This document shows, piece by piece, positions 1-6,862 of a DNA stretch of 14,860 bases. Position numbers and translations under genes: made by a program. The notes under the pieces were generated by a model. That model worked only from the letters and a program-made list of their open reading frames with translations, did no database searches and had not been told where the DNA came from. Origin of the DNA: CAYJFD01 sp964369605 (lineage in GTDB: Bacteria > Bacteroidota > Bacteroidia > Bacteroidales > UBA932); NCBI GenBank assembly GCA_964369605.1, contig CAYJFD010000041.1, positions 1 to 14,860 of the forward strand. Reading direction: 5' to 3'. How positions within the stretch are numbered: the first letter of the stretch is position 1; each line of letters opens with the position of its first letter.

Positions 1-609
1 TGCACTCTTCAATAACTTCAGTTCTTCAATTATTTTCATTTGGGTGGCGATACGCTCGTCTATCAATGAAAGTAATGAGGCTATTTTTTGTTGTTCAATT
101 AAAGAAGGATAATTAACTCGAAGTTTTTTTAAATTTTCTCCATATAGGTGTATTACTGAACTACCTTGAGCTACTTTCGCAATGGATTTTTTTCTTACTC
201 CATTAAGCAGATAACTAAAGAATGCTCCATCATTGTTTTTTAATCTAATAATATTCAAGTCGCCACCAAGCAGAATGTTGTCAAACTTTACACATCTTGC
301 AGTAGCAATATCTAATGCACTTTCGCCTGATGATGGAATAATTATATCGCCAAATTTACTATTAACCAAATTGCTATCACTGAGATTTGTTCTGCTTTTT
401 ACTTCGTCAATTATCTCACTTTTATATTTAGTGTACAGCTCTCCATATAGGATACAAGGCTTTCCCTCTGATGATAGATCTGCTTTTGATATTCCCGCCC
501 CCTTTTTTACCTCTGCTATTACAGATAAAGCACACTCTTGCCATTCCTCAGTAAACTCAGGGAATCGCAAATTTGGAACATTGAGTTTTTTATTACTTAT
601 TTTTGTCAT
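1..609 (-). CDS. hsdS: Type I restriction-modification specificity subunit HsdS (3' end beyond window)
   Basis: HsdS recognises the DNA target for the HsdM2-HsdS methylase and the full HsdR2M2S1 restriction complex. The reading frame opens at the ATG at 609 and stays open for 203 codons to the left edge, so the gene is partial. The start reads MTKISNKKLNVPNLRFPEF, and the residues NLRFPEF followed by W23 are typical of HsdS N-termini. Residues about 22-165 form the first target-recognition domain. Residues about 168-200 are the central conserved helical spacer, beginning PSLIEQQKIASLLSLIDERI, a hallmark of the family that sets spacing between half-sites. A full HsdS has a second recognition domain and a second helical repeat, which must lie beyond position 1. 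The gene follows hsdM by 57 bp and is the last visible member of the operon. Family assignment is secure. The target sequence cannot be predicted from one domain by eye. Confidence 0.93.
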   Translation of the reverse strand, partial: MTKISNKKLNVPNLRFPEFTEEWQECALSVIAEVKKGAGISKADLSSEGKPCILYGELYTKYKSEIIDEVKSRTNLSDSNLVNSKFGDIIIPSSGESALDIATARCVKFDNILLGGDLNIIRLKNNDGAFFSYLLNGVRKKSIAKVAQGSSVIHLYGENLKKLRVNYPSLIEQQKIASLLSLIDERIATQMKIIEELKLLKSA

Positions 610-666
610 TTGTTCTTTTTTTCTTGTTAATTAACCACATTGAGGATTTCAAAATGGCAAAAAAAA

Positions 667-2211
667 TTAAAACTCTAAACCCAACTCTTTTAGATAGACC
701 TCGATTTGAGAATCTAACTCGCTGCGCTTTGATTCCAGCTCCTTAATTTCACTCATCACCGCTTTGATGTCGATTGGCTCTTCCTCCTCAAAGGTGTCTA
801 CATAGCGAGGAATATTCAGATTGTAATCATTCTCTACAATCTCCTGCATAGTGGCTTTGTGTGAGTACTTTTCGATCTCGGCACGAGTGGCGTACGTCTC
901 CAAAATCTTCTCAATATGATTGTCTCGAAGTTTGTTTTGGTTCTTAACCTTTTCAAACTCACGGCTTGCATCGATAAATAGTATATCGTCACCTTCTTTG
1001 CGGCACTTCTTGAATACCAAAACGCAGGTAGGGATACTTGTGCCATAGAAAAGGTTAGCAGGAAGTCCGATGACAGCATCCAAATAGTCTTTGTTTTCGA
1101 TAAGATAGCGACGTATCTTACCCTCGGTTGCACCTCTAAAGAGTACACCGTGAGGAGCAACGCAAGCCATCGTTCCGCCATCGTGTAGGTGCTGAATCAT
1201 ATGCAGAATAAAGGCGTAATCGGCTTTGCTCTTTGGAGCAAGTGCACCAGCACGAGAGAAACGGTCATCGGTATTAAACTTTGCGTCTGCCGACCACTTA
1301 GCCGAGAATGGAGGGTTTGCAACGATAGCGTCAAACTGTTGGTCTACATCAAATTGGTCATCCTCCAAGGTGTCGCCACTGCGAATATCAAATCTATCAT
1401 ATTTGCGATTGTGAAGCAACATATTCATACGTGCAAGGTTGTGAGTCGTTGGGTTCTTCTCCTGTCCGTAGATATACTCAGCACCTCCCAACTTTGCAAC
1501 CTTCAAAAGCAACGACCCCGAACCACACGTGGGGTCATAGACATTGCGCAGACGTGGGCGACCAGCCGTAACGATGCGTGCAAGGATAGTTGAAACCTCT
1601 TGCGGAGTGTAGAACTCACCTGCCTTTTGTCCTGCACCTGCAGCAAACTCACCGATCATATATTCGTAGGCATCTCCAAGAATATCTATCTCAGAGTCGT
1701 GTAGCTGGAAATCGATCTCATCGAGGTTGAGTAGCAACTCGCTGATAAGTTTGTTCTTATCGTCTGCCGTTTTACCCAACTTTGCAGAGGTCAAATCGAC
1801 ATCATCGAATAAATGTTGGAAATCGTCTTGAGAGTCGGCACTAAGTGTGCTATCTTCGATATGTTTGAATGACTGTCCTAGTTTTTCAAGAATAAATTTT
1901 CCTAGTTTAGCATCTGCAACAAGTGTTGAGAATAAATACTCAGGTTCTAAGAAGTAGCCAATATCCTCAATAGCTGCCTCTTTTAGCTCTTCTTTCAATT
2001 CCTCATCGTCAGCACTCCACGCCTCCAAGAATGTTGTGTTATCATCGGCAAGCTGCTCCGAGATATACAACTCAATACGCTCAGATAGATATTTGTAAAA
2101 TATCAACCCAAGTCCATAATTCATAAAGTCGCTGGCATTCATATTACCACGCATATCGCACGCCATCTTCCATAGCTGTGCTTTTAGTATTCTTTGTTGT
2201 TCTTCGCTCAT
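667..2211 (-). CDS. hsdM: Type I restriction-modification DNA methyltransferase HsdM
   Basis: HsdM is an N6-adenine methyltransferase that modifies the host copies of the site read by HsdS and forms part of the restriction complex. The 514-residue length is close to M.EcoR124I (about 520, from memory). Residues about 8-150 form the N-terminal helical HsdM domain. The SAM-binding motif I, DPTCGSGSLLLK, is at 226-237. It is preceded by the GEFYTPQEVS segment at 198-207, conserved in type I methylases. The catalytic motif IV is NPPF at 299-302. The C-terminal region after about 470 is charged and helical, as expected for contacts with HsdS. The start ATG overlaps the stop of the upstream small gene by one base (TAATG), indicating translational coupling. 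All catalytic motifs are intact, so it should be active. Confidence 0.97.
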   Translation of the reverse strand: MSEEQQRILKAQLWKMACDMRGNMNASDFMNYGLGLIFYKYLSERIELYISEQLADDNTTFLEAWSADDEELKEELKEAAIEDIGYFLEPEYLFSTLVADAKLGKFILEKLGQSFKHIEDSTLSADSQDDFQHLFDDVDLTSAKLGKTADDKNKLISELLLNLDEIDFQLHDSEIDILGDAYEYMIGEFAAGAGQKAGEFYTPQEVSTILARIVTAGRPRLRNVYDPTCGSGSLLLKVAKLGGAEYIYGQEKNPTTHNLARMNMLLHNRKYDRFDIRSGDTLEDDQFDVDQQFDAIVANPPFSAKWSADAKFNTDDRFSRAGALAPKSKADYAFILHMIQHLHDGGTMACVAPHGVLFRGATEGKIRRYLIENKDYLDAVIGLPANLFYGTSIPTCVLVFKKCRKEGDDILFIDASREFEKVKNQNKLRDNHIEKILETYATRAEIEKYSHKATMQEIVENDYNLNIPRYVDTFEEEEPIDIKAVMSEIKELESKRSELDSQIEVYLKELGLEF

Positions 2212-2603
2212 TACTGTATATATTCCTTGTGCTTATTGTATTTAATGTCGTCCCTCCAGAAGTCGAGACAGTTTTTTATCATAGCCATATCTAATTTATC
2301 CTTTCTTTTTAGGGCTTGCCATTTGCCTAATCCTAAATCTTCACACAGCTTAAAATAGCCATCTCCTTGTTCATTTGAAGCTGACACAACTAAGGATGAT
2401 AGCAACGGACGATCATTAGTAAATTCATAATAAGAAACACTCCCTAGTATTTTTCCAATAAGCTCTCTATGGCTCGGATTATTGTACATATCTAATCCTA
2501 ACTCACACTCTACTGACAATTCAGAGTATTGAATTATTTGGCGATGACTCCTTGCCAATTCAATTAAATATGTACGAACTTTTTGCTCTTCTTTAGTTAG
2601 CAT
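2211..2603 (-). CDS. Conserved small protein of unknown function inside the hsd operon
   Basis: This gene encodes 130 residues and lies between hsdR and hsdM. The frame is open from an upstream ATG at 2666, but that start would overlap hsdR by 44 bp. The ATG at 2603 (MLTKEEQKVR) begins 19 bp after the hsdR stop and is preferred. The stop overlaps the hsdM start by one base, so it is co-translated with hsdM. No signal peptide or membrane segment is visible. Residues about 1-55 look helical and could be a small winged-helix-like unit (IQYSELS, then REL-IGKILGSVSYYE). The stretch RPLLSSLVVSASNEQGDGYF at 65-84 resembles a motif I recall from short hypothetical proteins in restriction and other defence loci (GRPLLSALVV, then PG-GFF), but I cannot name the family with certainty. 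Position suggests an accessory or control role in restriction. That is inference only. Confidence 0.75.
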   Translation of the reverse strand: MLTKEEQKVRTYLIELARSHRQIIQYSELSVECELGLDMYNNPSHRELIGKILGSVSYYEFTNDRPLLSSLVVSASNEQGDGYFKLCEDLGLGKWQALKRKDKLDMAMIKNCLDFWRDDIKYNKHKEYIQ

Positions 2604-2622
2604 AATTTGTTTCTCTATACTT

Positions 2623-5388
2623 TTAATTCCAATTAAACAGTTTAATAATTTCTTTAATCTTTTCAATTAAGGATTTTTGTTTTGCTCGTTTTTCTTTGAA
2701 CGGTATTTTTTTATCCTCTAACGCCTTCTTGATTAGTTCATTCTGAGGCATACCATAGTAGTCGAAATCCTCGACGTATTTATATAGTAGTTCACTTGCT
2801 ACGCCCTCTTCCTCTGCAAGAGTGTCTATAGCTTTATTTCTCATCGTCGTAATATATTTGTCAAGGTCTGTTTCAAGATCCGCAGAGATCGAGTCGTTAG
2901 AGCGTCCATCGATATGCGACTTAATAAACTCGTCAATTAGCTTGCTCTTAGGGCGTAGAACAGGGTCGTTATTCATCGTGTCGAGAATAACCTGTCTATC
3001 CTTTTCATAAGATTTATCTTCAGGTTTAAGCTCTTGAAGTAGTGCTATGATATATACCACGTTGATAATATCTCGATGAAGTAGCTCTAACTCAAAGTCA
3101 ATATCTTGATTGATACTTTCGGCTTCTGGTTTATCAGCAGTTATAGCGAACTCATTAGACATATCAAGATATTTGCTTTGATAATCGGCAAAGCGTTGTT
3201 CGTCAATCGCTAAGTCGTCAGAATTATATTCGTTATATCCTTTGATCTGAGTAAAAACTCTGATTAAAGCTCTGAATAGTAGTACAAATTGTCTCTTCTC
3301 AACCTCAGAATCAAGTGTGCCAACAAAATCCGGAGACTCAAATTTATCTAACAAATCAGCTGCACGAACATTAAACTCTTCAACAAGTTTTTCGTATGGT
3401 TTCATTAATACAAACTCATTTGCAGCACTATTTGAATATAGCCTTATCGCCTCATCTGTATCTGTCTTTAGATCTCTAAAACACGTAACTTTTCCAAATT
3501 TTTTCTTCTCATTAAGGACTCTATTAGTTCGGGAAAAAGCCTGAACTAATCCATGATAAGACAAATTCTTATCAACATATAGTGTATTTAATTTTTTAGC
3601 ATCAAATCCTGTAAGGAACATATTTGCAACTAATAATAAATCTATTTGACGATTCTTCATTCTTTTATTAATATCGTCATAATATAAGTTGAAATTATTC
3701 GAGTCATAATCAGTTCCAAATATTTTATTATAATCTTCTATCTGAGTATCAAGTTTATCTCTTGTTGTTCCGTACTCAACAAAACCCTCATTTAGAGAAG
3801 TTAAATGGTCTTCAGTTTCTTCATTTTGATGATAAGTATATATGGTAGCTATTTTTAAATCATGATTACGCTCTTTGAATAAATCATAATACTTTTGGAG
3901 CATAGGGATACCAGCAACAGCAAATATTGCATTAAAATCCTTATCATAGGTGCTGGTATTATAATTATCTATAATAAAATCAACTATTTCATTCATGCGC
4001 TTATCATCCATATATGCACTTGCTGTGTCTATAGACCTCACTTTTTTATCATCTTCGCTTTTGCGACTCCAACTACCGTGATACTCAACCAAGAAGCCCA
4101 ATACATTTTCATCTGAGATGGCATCTTTGATAAGATATTCGTGTAATCTTTCACCAAATATATCTTTTGTCGTGCGCCCCCCATTGGCATTGTCAGCAAA
4201 TATAGGTGTTCCAGTAAATCCGAAATAGCGTATATTCTTGAAGAACTTAATAATAGCTTCGTGTTGCTTGCCGAACTGCGATCTATGACATTCATCAAAA
4301 ATCATTACCACATTTTGCTCTCGCACCTCATCAAGACCTTTGTTGAAGTACTCCTTTGTGACTACATTATTTAGCTTCTGAATAGTTGTAATCATTAATT
4401 TTTTATTACCCTTAAGTGCCTTTACAAGTGCAGCAGTGTTATCAGTGCTATCTACAGCTCCTTTTGAAAATGCATCATATTCCTTTTTTGTTTGTGTATC
4501 TAGGTCATGTCTATCGACGACAAAAAGCACTTTGTGAATATCTGACATTTCTGCAATTAACTGAGCCGCTTTAAAGGATGTCAAGGTCTTGCCTGACCCA
4601 GTAGTATGCCAAATATACCCATTTTTAACACTATTGGATACTTTATCAATTAGAGCCTCTACAGCATAGTATTGGTATGGTCTAAGAACCATCAAACATC
4701 TATCGGACTGATGTAGGACTATATATTTTGAAATCATTTTTCCAATAGTGCATGGTTCGAAAAACATAGCAGCAAATGTCTCTAGTCTATCTATGTGATT
4801 ATTCTTATTATCAGCCCATCTAAATGTAAATTTATAACCTTGGTTAGGATTGTTTGCAAAGTAACGAGTATTTACACCGTTTGATATTACAAATAGCTGG
4901 ATATAACTAAATAGACCTTTGAAAGCTGTTTTGTGGTATCTTTGTACTTGATTATATGCTTGTTTAAGTTCTACCCCCCTGCGTTTTAGCTCAATTTGTA
5001 CTAGTGGCAAACCATTAATGATAAGAGTTACATCGTACCTGCATTTCCTGCGTCCATCGTCAGTGATTTGATTTGCTACTTGAAACTCATTCTTGCACCA
5101 CTCCTGCGTATTAAGAAACTCAATCCATTTAACTGTTCCATCCTCTCGTGTAAGTGAGAATTTATCACGCAACTTACCTGCTTTGTCAAATGTAGAACCA
5201 CTCTCCAAATGTATCATAATACGGTTGAACTCATCATCTGTAAGTTCAACTCTATTGTGCTTCTCTAACTGTGCGCGGAAATTACTCACTAACGATGCCT
5301 CATCGTCTATTTGCACACGCCTATAATTCATCATTACAAGCGTATCTATCAGTCCATTTTCAAGGGCTTGTTCGCTTTGTGTAGTCAT
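2623..5388 (-). CDS. hsdR: Type I restriction endonuclease/translocase subunit HsdR (EcoR124I-like, type IC)
   Basis: HsdR is the ATP-driven DNA translocase and nuclease of the type I complex. The frame is open from 5499, but the ATG at 5388 (MTTQSEQALENG) is chosen. It gives a 921-residue protein whose N-terminus fits the family, and the upstream part would read through CRISPR-like repeats and promoter boxes. In this numbering the nuclease signature is RYDVTLIINGLPLVQIELKR, with D119, E133 and K135 matching the D-ExK triad of EcoR124I. Helicase motifs follow: Walker A TTGSGKT at 262-268, DECH at 365-368, TGTPIF at 392-397 and QAFSRTNR at 616-623. Length is somewhat below EcoR124I HsdR (about 1038), with the shortening mostly after the helicase core. 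All catalytic residues are present. It is the first gene of the operon. Two -7 boxes upstream at 5429-5436 and 5505-5512 are likely promoters. Confidence 0.96.
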   Translation of the reverse strand: MTTQSEQALENGLIDTLVMMNYRRVQIDDEASLVSNFRAQLEKHNRVELTDDEFNRIMIHLESGSTFDKAGKLRDKFSLTREDGTVKWIEFLNTQEWCKNEFQVANQITDDGRRKCRYDVTLIINGLPLVQIELKRRGVELKQAYNQVQRYHKTAFKGLFSYIQLFVISNGVNTRYFANNPNQGYKFTFRWADNKNNHIDRLETFAAMFFEPCTIGKMISKYIVLHQSDRCLMVLRPYQYYAVEALIDKVSNSVKNGYIWHTTGSGKTLTSFKAAQLIAEMSDIHKVLFVVDRHDLDTQTKKEYDAFSKGAVDSTDNTAALVKALKGNKKLMITTIQKLNNVVTKEYFNKGLDEVREQNVVMIFDECHRSQFGKQHEAIIKFFKNIRYFGFTGTPIFADNANGGRTTKDIFGERLHEYLIKDAISDENVLGFLVEYHGSWSRKSEDDKKVRSIDTASAYMDDKRMNEIVDFIIDNYNTSTYDKDFNAIFAVAGIPMLQKYYDLFKERNHDLKIATIYTYHQNEETEDHLTSLNEGFVEYGTTRDKLDTQIEDYNKIFGTDYDSNNFNLYYDDINKRMKNRQIDLLLVANMFLTGFDAKKLNTLYVDKNLSYHGLVQAFSRTNRVLNEKKKFGKVTCFRDLKTDTDEAIRLYSNSAANEFVLMKPYEKLVEEFNVRAADLLDKFESPDFVGTLDSEVEKRQFVLLFRALIRVFTQIKGYNEYNSDDLAIDEQRFADYQSKYLDMSNEFAITADKPEAESINQDIDFELELLHRDIINVVYIIALLQELKPEDKSYEKDRQVILDTMNNDPVLRPKSKLIDEFIKSHIDGRSNDSISADLETDLDKYITTMRNKAIDTLAEEEGVASELLYKYVEDFDYYGMPQNELIKKALEDKKIPFKEKRAKQKSLIEKIKEIIKLFNWN

Positions 5389-5428
5389 ATTTAAGTTAGT
5401 TATATTATCATATTTACCGTATAATCTA

Positions 5429-5459
5429 CAAAGATAGTAATCTGAAAGCAATTCACAAC
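5429..5459 (-). promoter_or_regulatory. Putative proximal promoter of the hsd operon, inside CRISPR-like repeat copy 1
   Basis: On the minus strand a Bacteroidetes -7 box TATCTTTG (5436-5429) is preceded by GTTG (5459-5456) at a spacing of 19 bp, which fits the TTTG/TAnnTTTG layout of Bacteroidetes sigma-ABfr promoters. Transcription would begin near 5423, about 35 bp before the chosen hsdR start at 5388. This supports that start over the one at 5499. The element is also the conserved 5' part of a type II-C CRISPR repeat. Confidence 0.55.
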
Positions 5460-5504
5460 GATCCACACGTTTTAAGGCAGAAGAACACGCTGTTTCCAAT
5501 ATTT

Positions 5505-5537
5505 CAAAGATAGTAATCTATAAAAGTAATTTACAAA
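5505..5537 (-). promoter_or_regulatory. Putative distal promoter of the hsd operon, inside CRISPR-like repeat copy 2
   Basis: On the minus strand TTTG (5537-5534) is followed after 21 bp by TATCTTTG (5512-5505), a good match to the Bacteroidetes -33/-7 consensus. A transcript from here would start near 5499 and carry the 29-nt spacer-like segment and repeat copy 1 in the hsdR leader. Confidence 0.5.
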
Positions 5538-5544
5538 AAATCCA

Positions 5545-5552
5545 TATCTTTG
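5545..5552 (+). promoter_or_regulatory. Putative -7 promoter box for the vWA lipoprotein gene
   Basis: TATCTTTG on the plus strand matches the Bacteroidetes -7 consensus TAnnTTTG, about 100 bp upstream of the chosen start of the vWA gene. No clear -33 TTTG is seen 19-21 bp upstream, so the call is moderate. It lies back to back with the minus-strand hsd promoters. Confidence 0.4.
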
Positions 5553-5654
5553 TAATGTTGTAGTACCCTACCCTATGTATACAATATGAGGTGGTTTTAA
5601 TTATCATTAACAAGATACCTATTGAATGAGGGTGTCGTAATTTATATTTATAGT

Positions 5655-6794
5655 ATGAAAAAAATTCTTTCTTTTATTTTAGGAATTGCTACAATTTTCT
5701 CTATAGTAAGTTGTAGCGAAAGTCTTGAGTCTGGAGGATTTGCTCCATCGGGGAATGACTCGATTGATGCTGAACCAGGTGTAGTGACAGCAGGAGAATG
5801 GAATGATTTGGATAATTGGGATTTCTGGCTTGACCTTAATAGTAGCGGTGAATATGGGGAGATGAAATCTTATTGGTCTTGGTACACAAACAATAGAATT
5901 ACTATAAAAGTGCTTAACGACGATGACTCCCCTGCGATAAATCGTAAAGTAAAACTGCTTATAAATGATTCTGAGGTATGGAGTTGTAGGACCAACAATC
6001 AAGGTATTGCTCACTTATGGGTATCACTAGAACAAGAATCTAATAATGTAGATAACAGTAAGTTGTCTATAACTATTGATGACTCTGCTATTAGCTCTAC
6101 AATTCAATTTTATGGAAGTGAGGAGGTAATAAACGAGGTTAAGGTTACTAGTAGCACTGTTGCTAATAACAAGGTTCAGGTCGCTTTTATGGTTGATGCT
6201 ACTGGCTCAATGGGTGATGAGATGGAATTTCTAAAAAAAGATCTTGAAGATGTAATTAACAAGGTGTTCAAAAATAATAGCTCCTTAGATATTAAGACTG
6301 CAGCACTTTTCTATCGTGATGCACAGGATGAATATCTAACTAGGCTCTCAGATTTTTCAGACATTCAAAATACAATTCAATTCATTGTTCAGCAGAATGC
6401 CAATGGAGGTGGGGATTATGAAGAGGCTGTGGACACTGCGCTAGAAGAGTCAATAAACAAACTATCTTGGGATGACGATGCTAGATGTCGAATATTATTC
6501 ACTCTTCTTGATGCACCGCCTCATTATAGCTCAGCAGTTATTAGTAAGATGCACAAAAACACTAAACTGGCTGCAGAAAAAGGAGTCACTATCATCCCTA
6601 TCTCTGCAAGTGGAATTAACAAGTTCTGTGAGTTCTTACTTCGCAATATGGCTATCACAACTGGAGGAACCTACACATTCATTACTGGACACAGTGGTGT
6701 AGGGAGTGGACATATTGAACCTTCTGTTGGAGATTATGAGGTAGAAAAACTAAATGATCTACTTGTACGAATAATTGACGAATATAGTCGTTAA
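5655..6794 (+). CDS. Lipoprotein with a von Willebrand factor A domain
   Basis: A surface or periplasmic lipoprotein of 379 residues. The frame is open from an ATG at 5622, but the ATG at 5655 places the signal sequence MKKILSFILGIATIFSIVSC at the N-terminus, with the lipidated cysteine at residue 20. Residues about 45-165 look like a beta-rich Ig-like or carboxypeptidase-regulatory-like region (NRKVKLLINDSEVW, then TNNQGIAHLWV). The vWA domain spans about 175-379. Its metal-binding MIDAS motif reads D181-A-T183-G-S185, a DxTxS form of the usual DxSxS. GGGDYEEA follows at about 251-258 and LLDAPPH near 284-290. Such domains usually bind protein ligands or metal ions. The ligand here is unknown. 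It is transcribed opposite to both neighbours and sits between CRISPR-like repeat copies. No partner genes such as a MoxR ATPase or BatB/D are nearby, so it appears to be a stand-alone gene. Confidence 0.88.
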   Translation: MKKILSFILGIATIFSIVSCSESLESGGFAPSGNDSIDAEPGVVTAGEWNDLDNWDFWLDLNSSGEYGEMKSYWSWYTNNRITIKVLNDDDSPAINRKVKLLINDSEVWSCRTNNQGIAHLWVSLEQESNNVDNSKLSITIDDSAISSTIQFYGSEEVINEVKVTSSTVANNKVQVAFMVDATGSMGDEMEFLKKDLEDVINKVFKNNSSLDIKTAALFYRDAQDEYLTRLSDFSDIQNTIQFIVQQNANGGGDYEEAVDTALEESINKLSWDDDARCRILFTLLDAPPHYSSAVISKMHKNTKLAAEKGVTIIPISASGINKFCEFLLRNMAITTGGTYTFITGHSGVGSGHIEPSVGDYEVEKLNDLLVRIIDEYSR

Positions 6795-6811
6795 ATTCTA
6801 GTGAAATGCCT

Positions 6812-6825
6812 AGCTTCTATAAGCT
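6812..6825 (+). terminator. Weak stem-loop after the vWA gene, possible terminator
   Basis: AGCTT at 6812-6816 can pair with AAGCT at 6821-6825 across a 4-nt loop, 18 bp after the vWA stop codon, and is followed by TTGATTT. The stem is only 5 bp and the T-run is poor, so this is a tentative call. Confidence 0.22.
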
Positions 6826-6862
6826 TTGATTTCAAAGATGTAATCTGAAAGCACTTCACTAC
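6823..6862 (-). repeat. Third, decayed copy of the type II-C CRISPR-like repeat
   Basis: On the minus strand 6862-6833 reads GTAGTGAAGTGCTTTCAGAT then TACATCTTTG. Compared with copy 1 (5459-5429) it has one deleted base, which destroys the TATCTTTG box, and a few substitutions. Similarity may continue weakly to about 6823 (GAAAT then AAAGC). It has the same orientation as copies 1 and 2 and includes the stop codon of the GNAT gene (6859-6861). No further unit is seen next to it, so it is an isolated remnant. Confidence 0.55.

Larger units (their letters stand above)
5429..5537 (-). CRISPR. Relic of a type II-C CRISPR array (repeat, 29-nt spacer, partial terminal repeat)
   Basis: Read on the minus strand, copy 2 (5537-5489, 49 nt) is followed by a 29-nt unique segment (5488-5460) and then copy 1 (5459-5429, 31 nt). 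Copy 1 begins GTTGTGAATTGCTTTCAGAT and ends TATCTTTG. Copy 2 has a diverged 5' part carrying a 2-nt insertion but keeps GATTACTATCTTTGAA and the terminal ATTGGAAACAGC. From memory, the Bacteroides fragilis type II-C repeat is 47 nt, begins GTTGTGATTTGCTTTC, has TATCTTTGAACC in the middle and ends ATTGGAAACAGC. Copy 1 matches it at 28 of 31 positions, and the 3' half of copy 2 (from TATCTTTG) at 22 of 24. Spacers in those arrays are about 29-30 nt, the same as the gap here. Copy 1 has lost its 3' end, as leader-distal terminal repeats often do. No cas genes, leader or tracrRNA are visible, so this is an orphan or decayed array. Confidence 0.72.

Noticed and set aside
233..634. Plus-strand open frame of 133 codons
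   Set aside because: It lies antisense to hsdS, whose minus-strand frame shows clear family motifs. The plus-strand protein has no recognisable features.
1189..1593. Plus-strand open frame of 134 codons
   Set aside because: It is antisense to the SAM-binding and catalytic core of hsdM and is a shadow of that gene.
2604..2666. Longer N-terminus for the small hsd-operon gene
   Set aside because: It would overlap the 3' end of hsdR by 44 bp and adds a Lys-rich stretch mirroring hsdR codons. The ATG at 2603 fits the spacing better.
5389..5499. Upstream extension of hsdR to the ATG at 5499
   Set aside because: The extra 37 codons are read through CRISPR-like repeat, spacer and promoter boxes and do not resemble HsdR N-termini.
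6823..6862. Third repeat copy read as a tracrRNA anti-repeat on the plus strand
   Set aside because: An anti-repeat with mismatches would look like this, but the following plus-strand sequence is the antisense of the GNAT 3' end and shows no hairpins or T-run of a tracrRNA tail.
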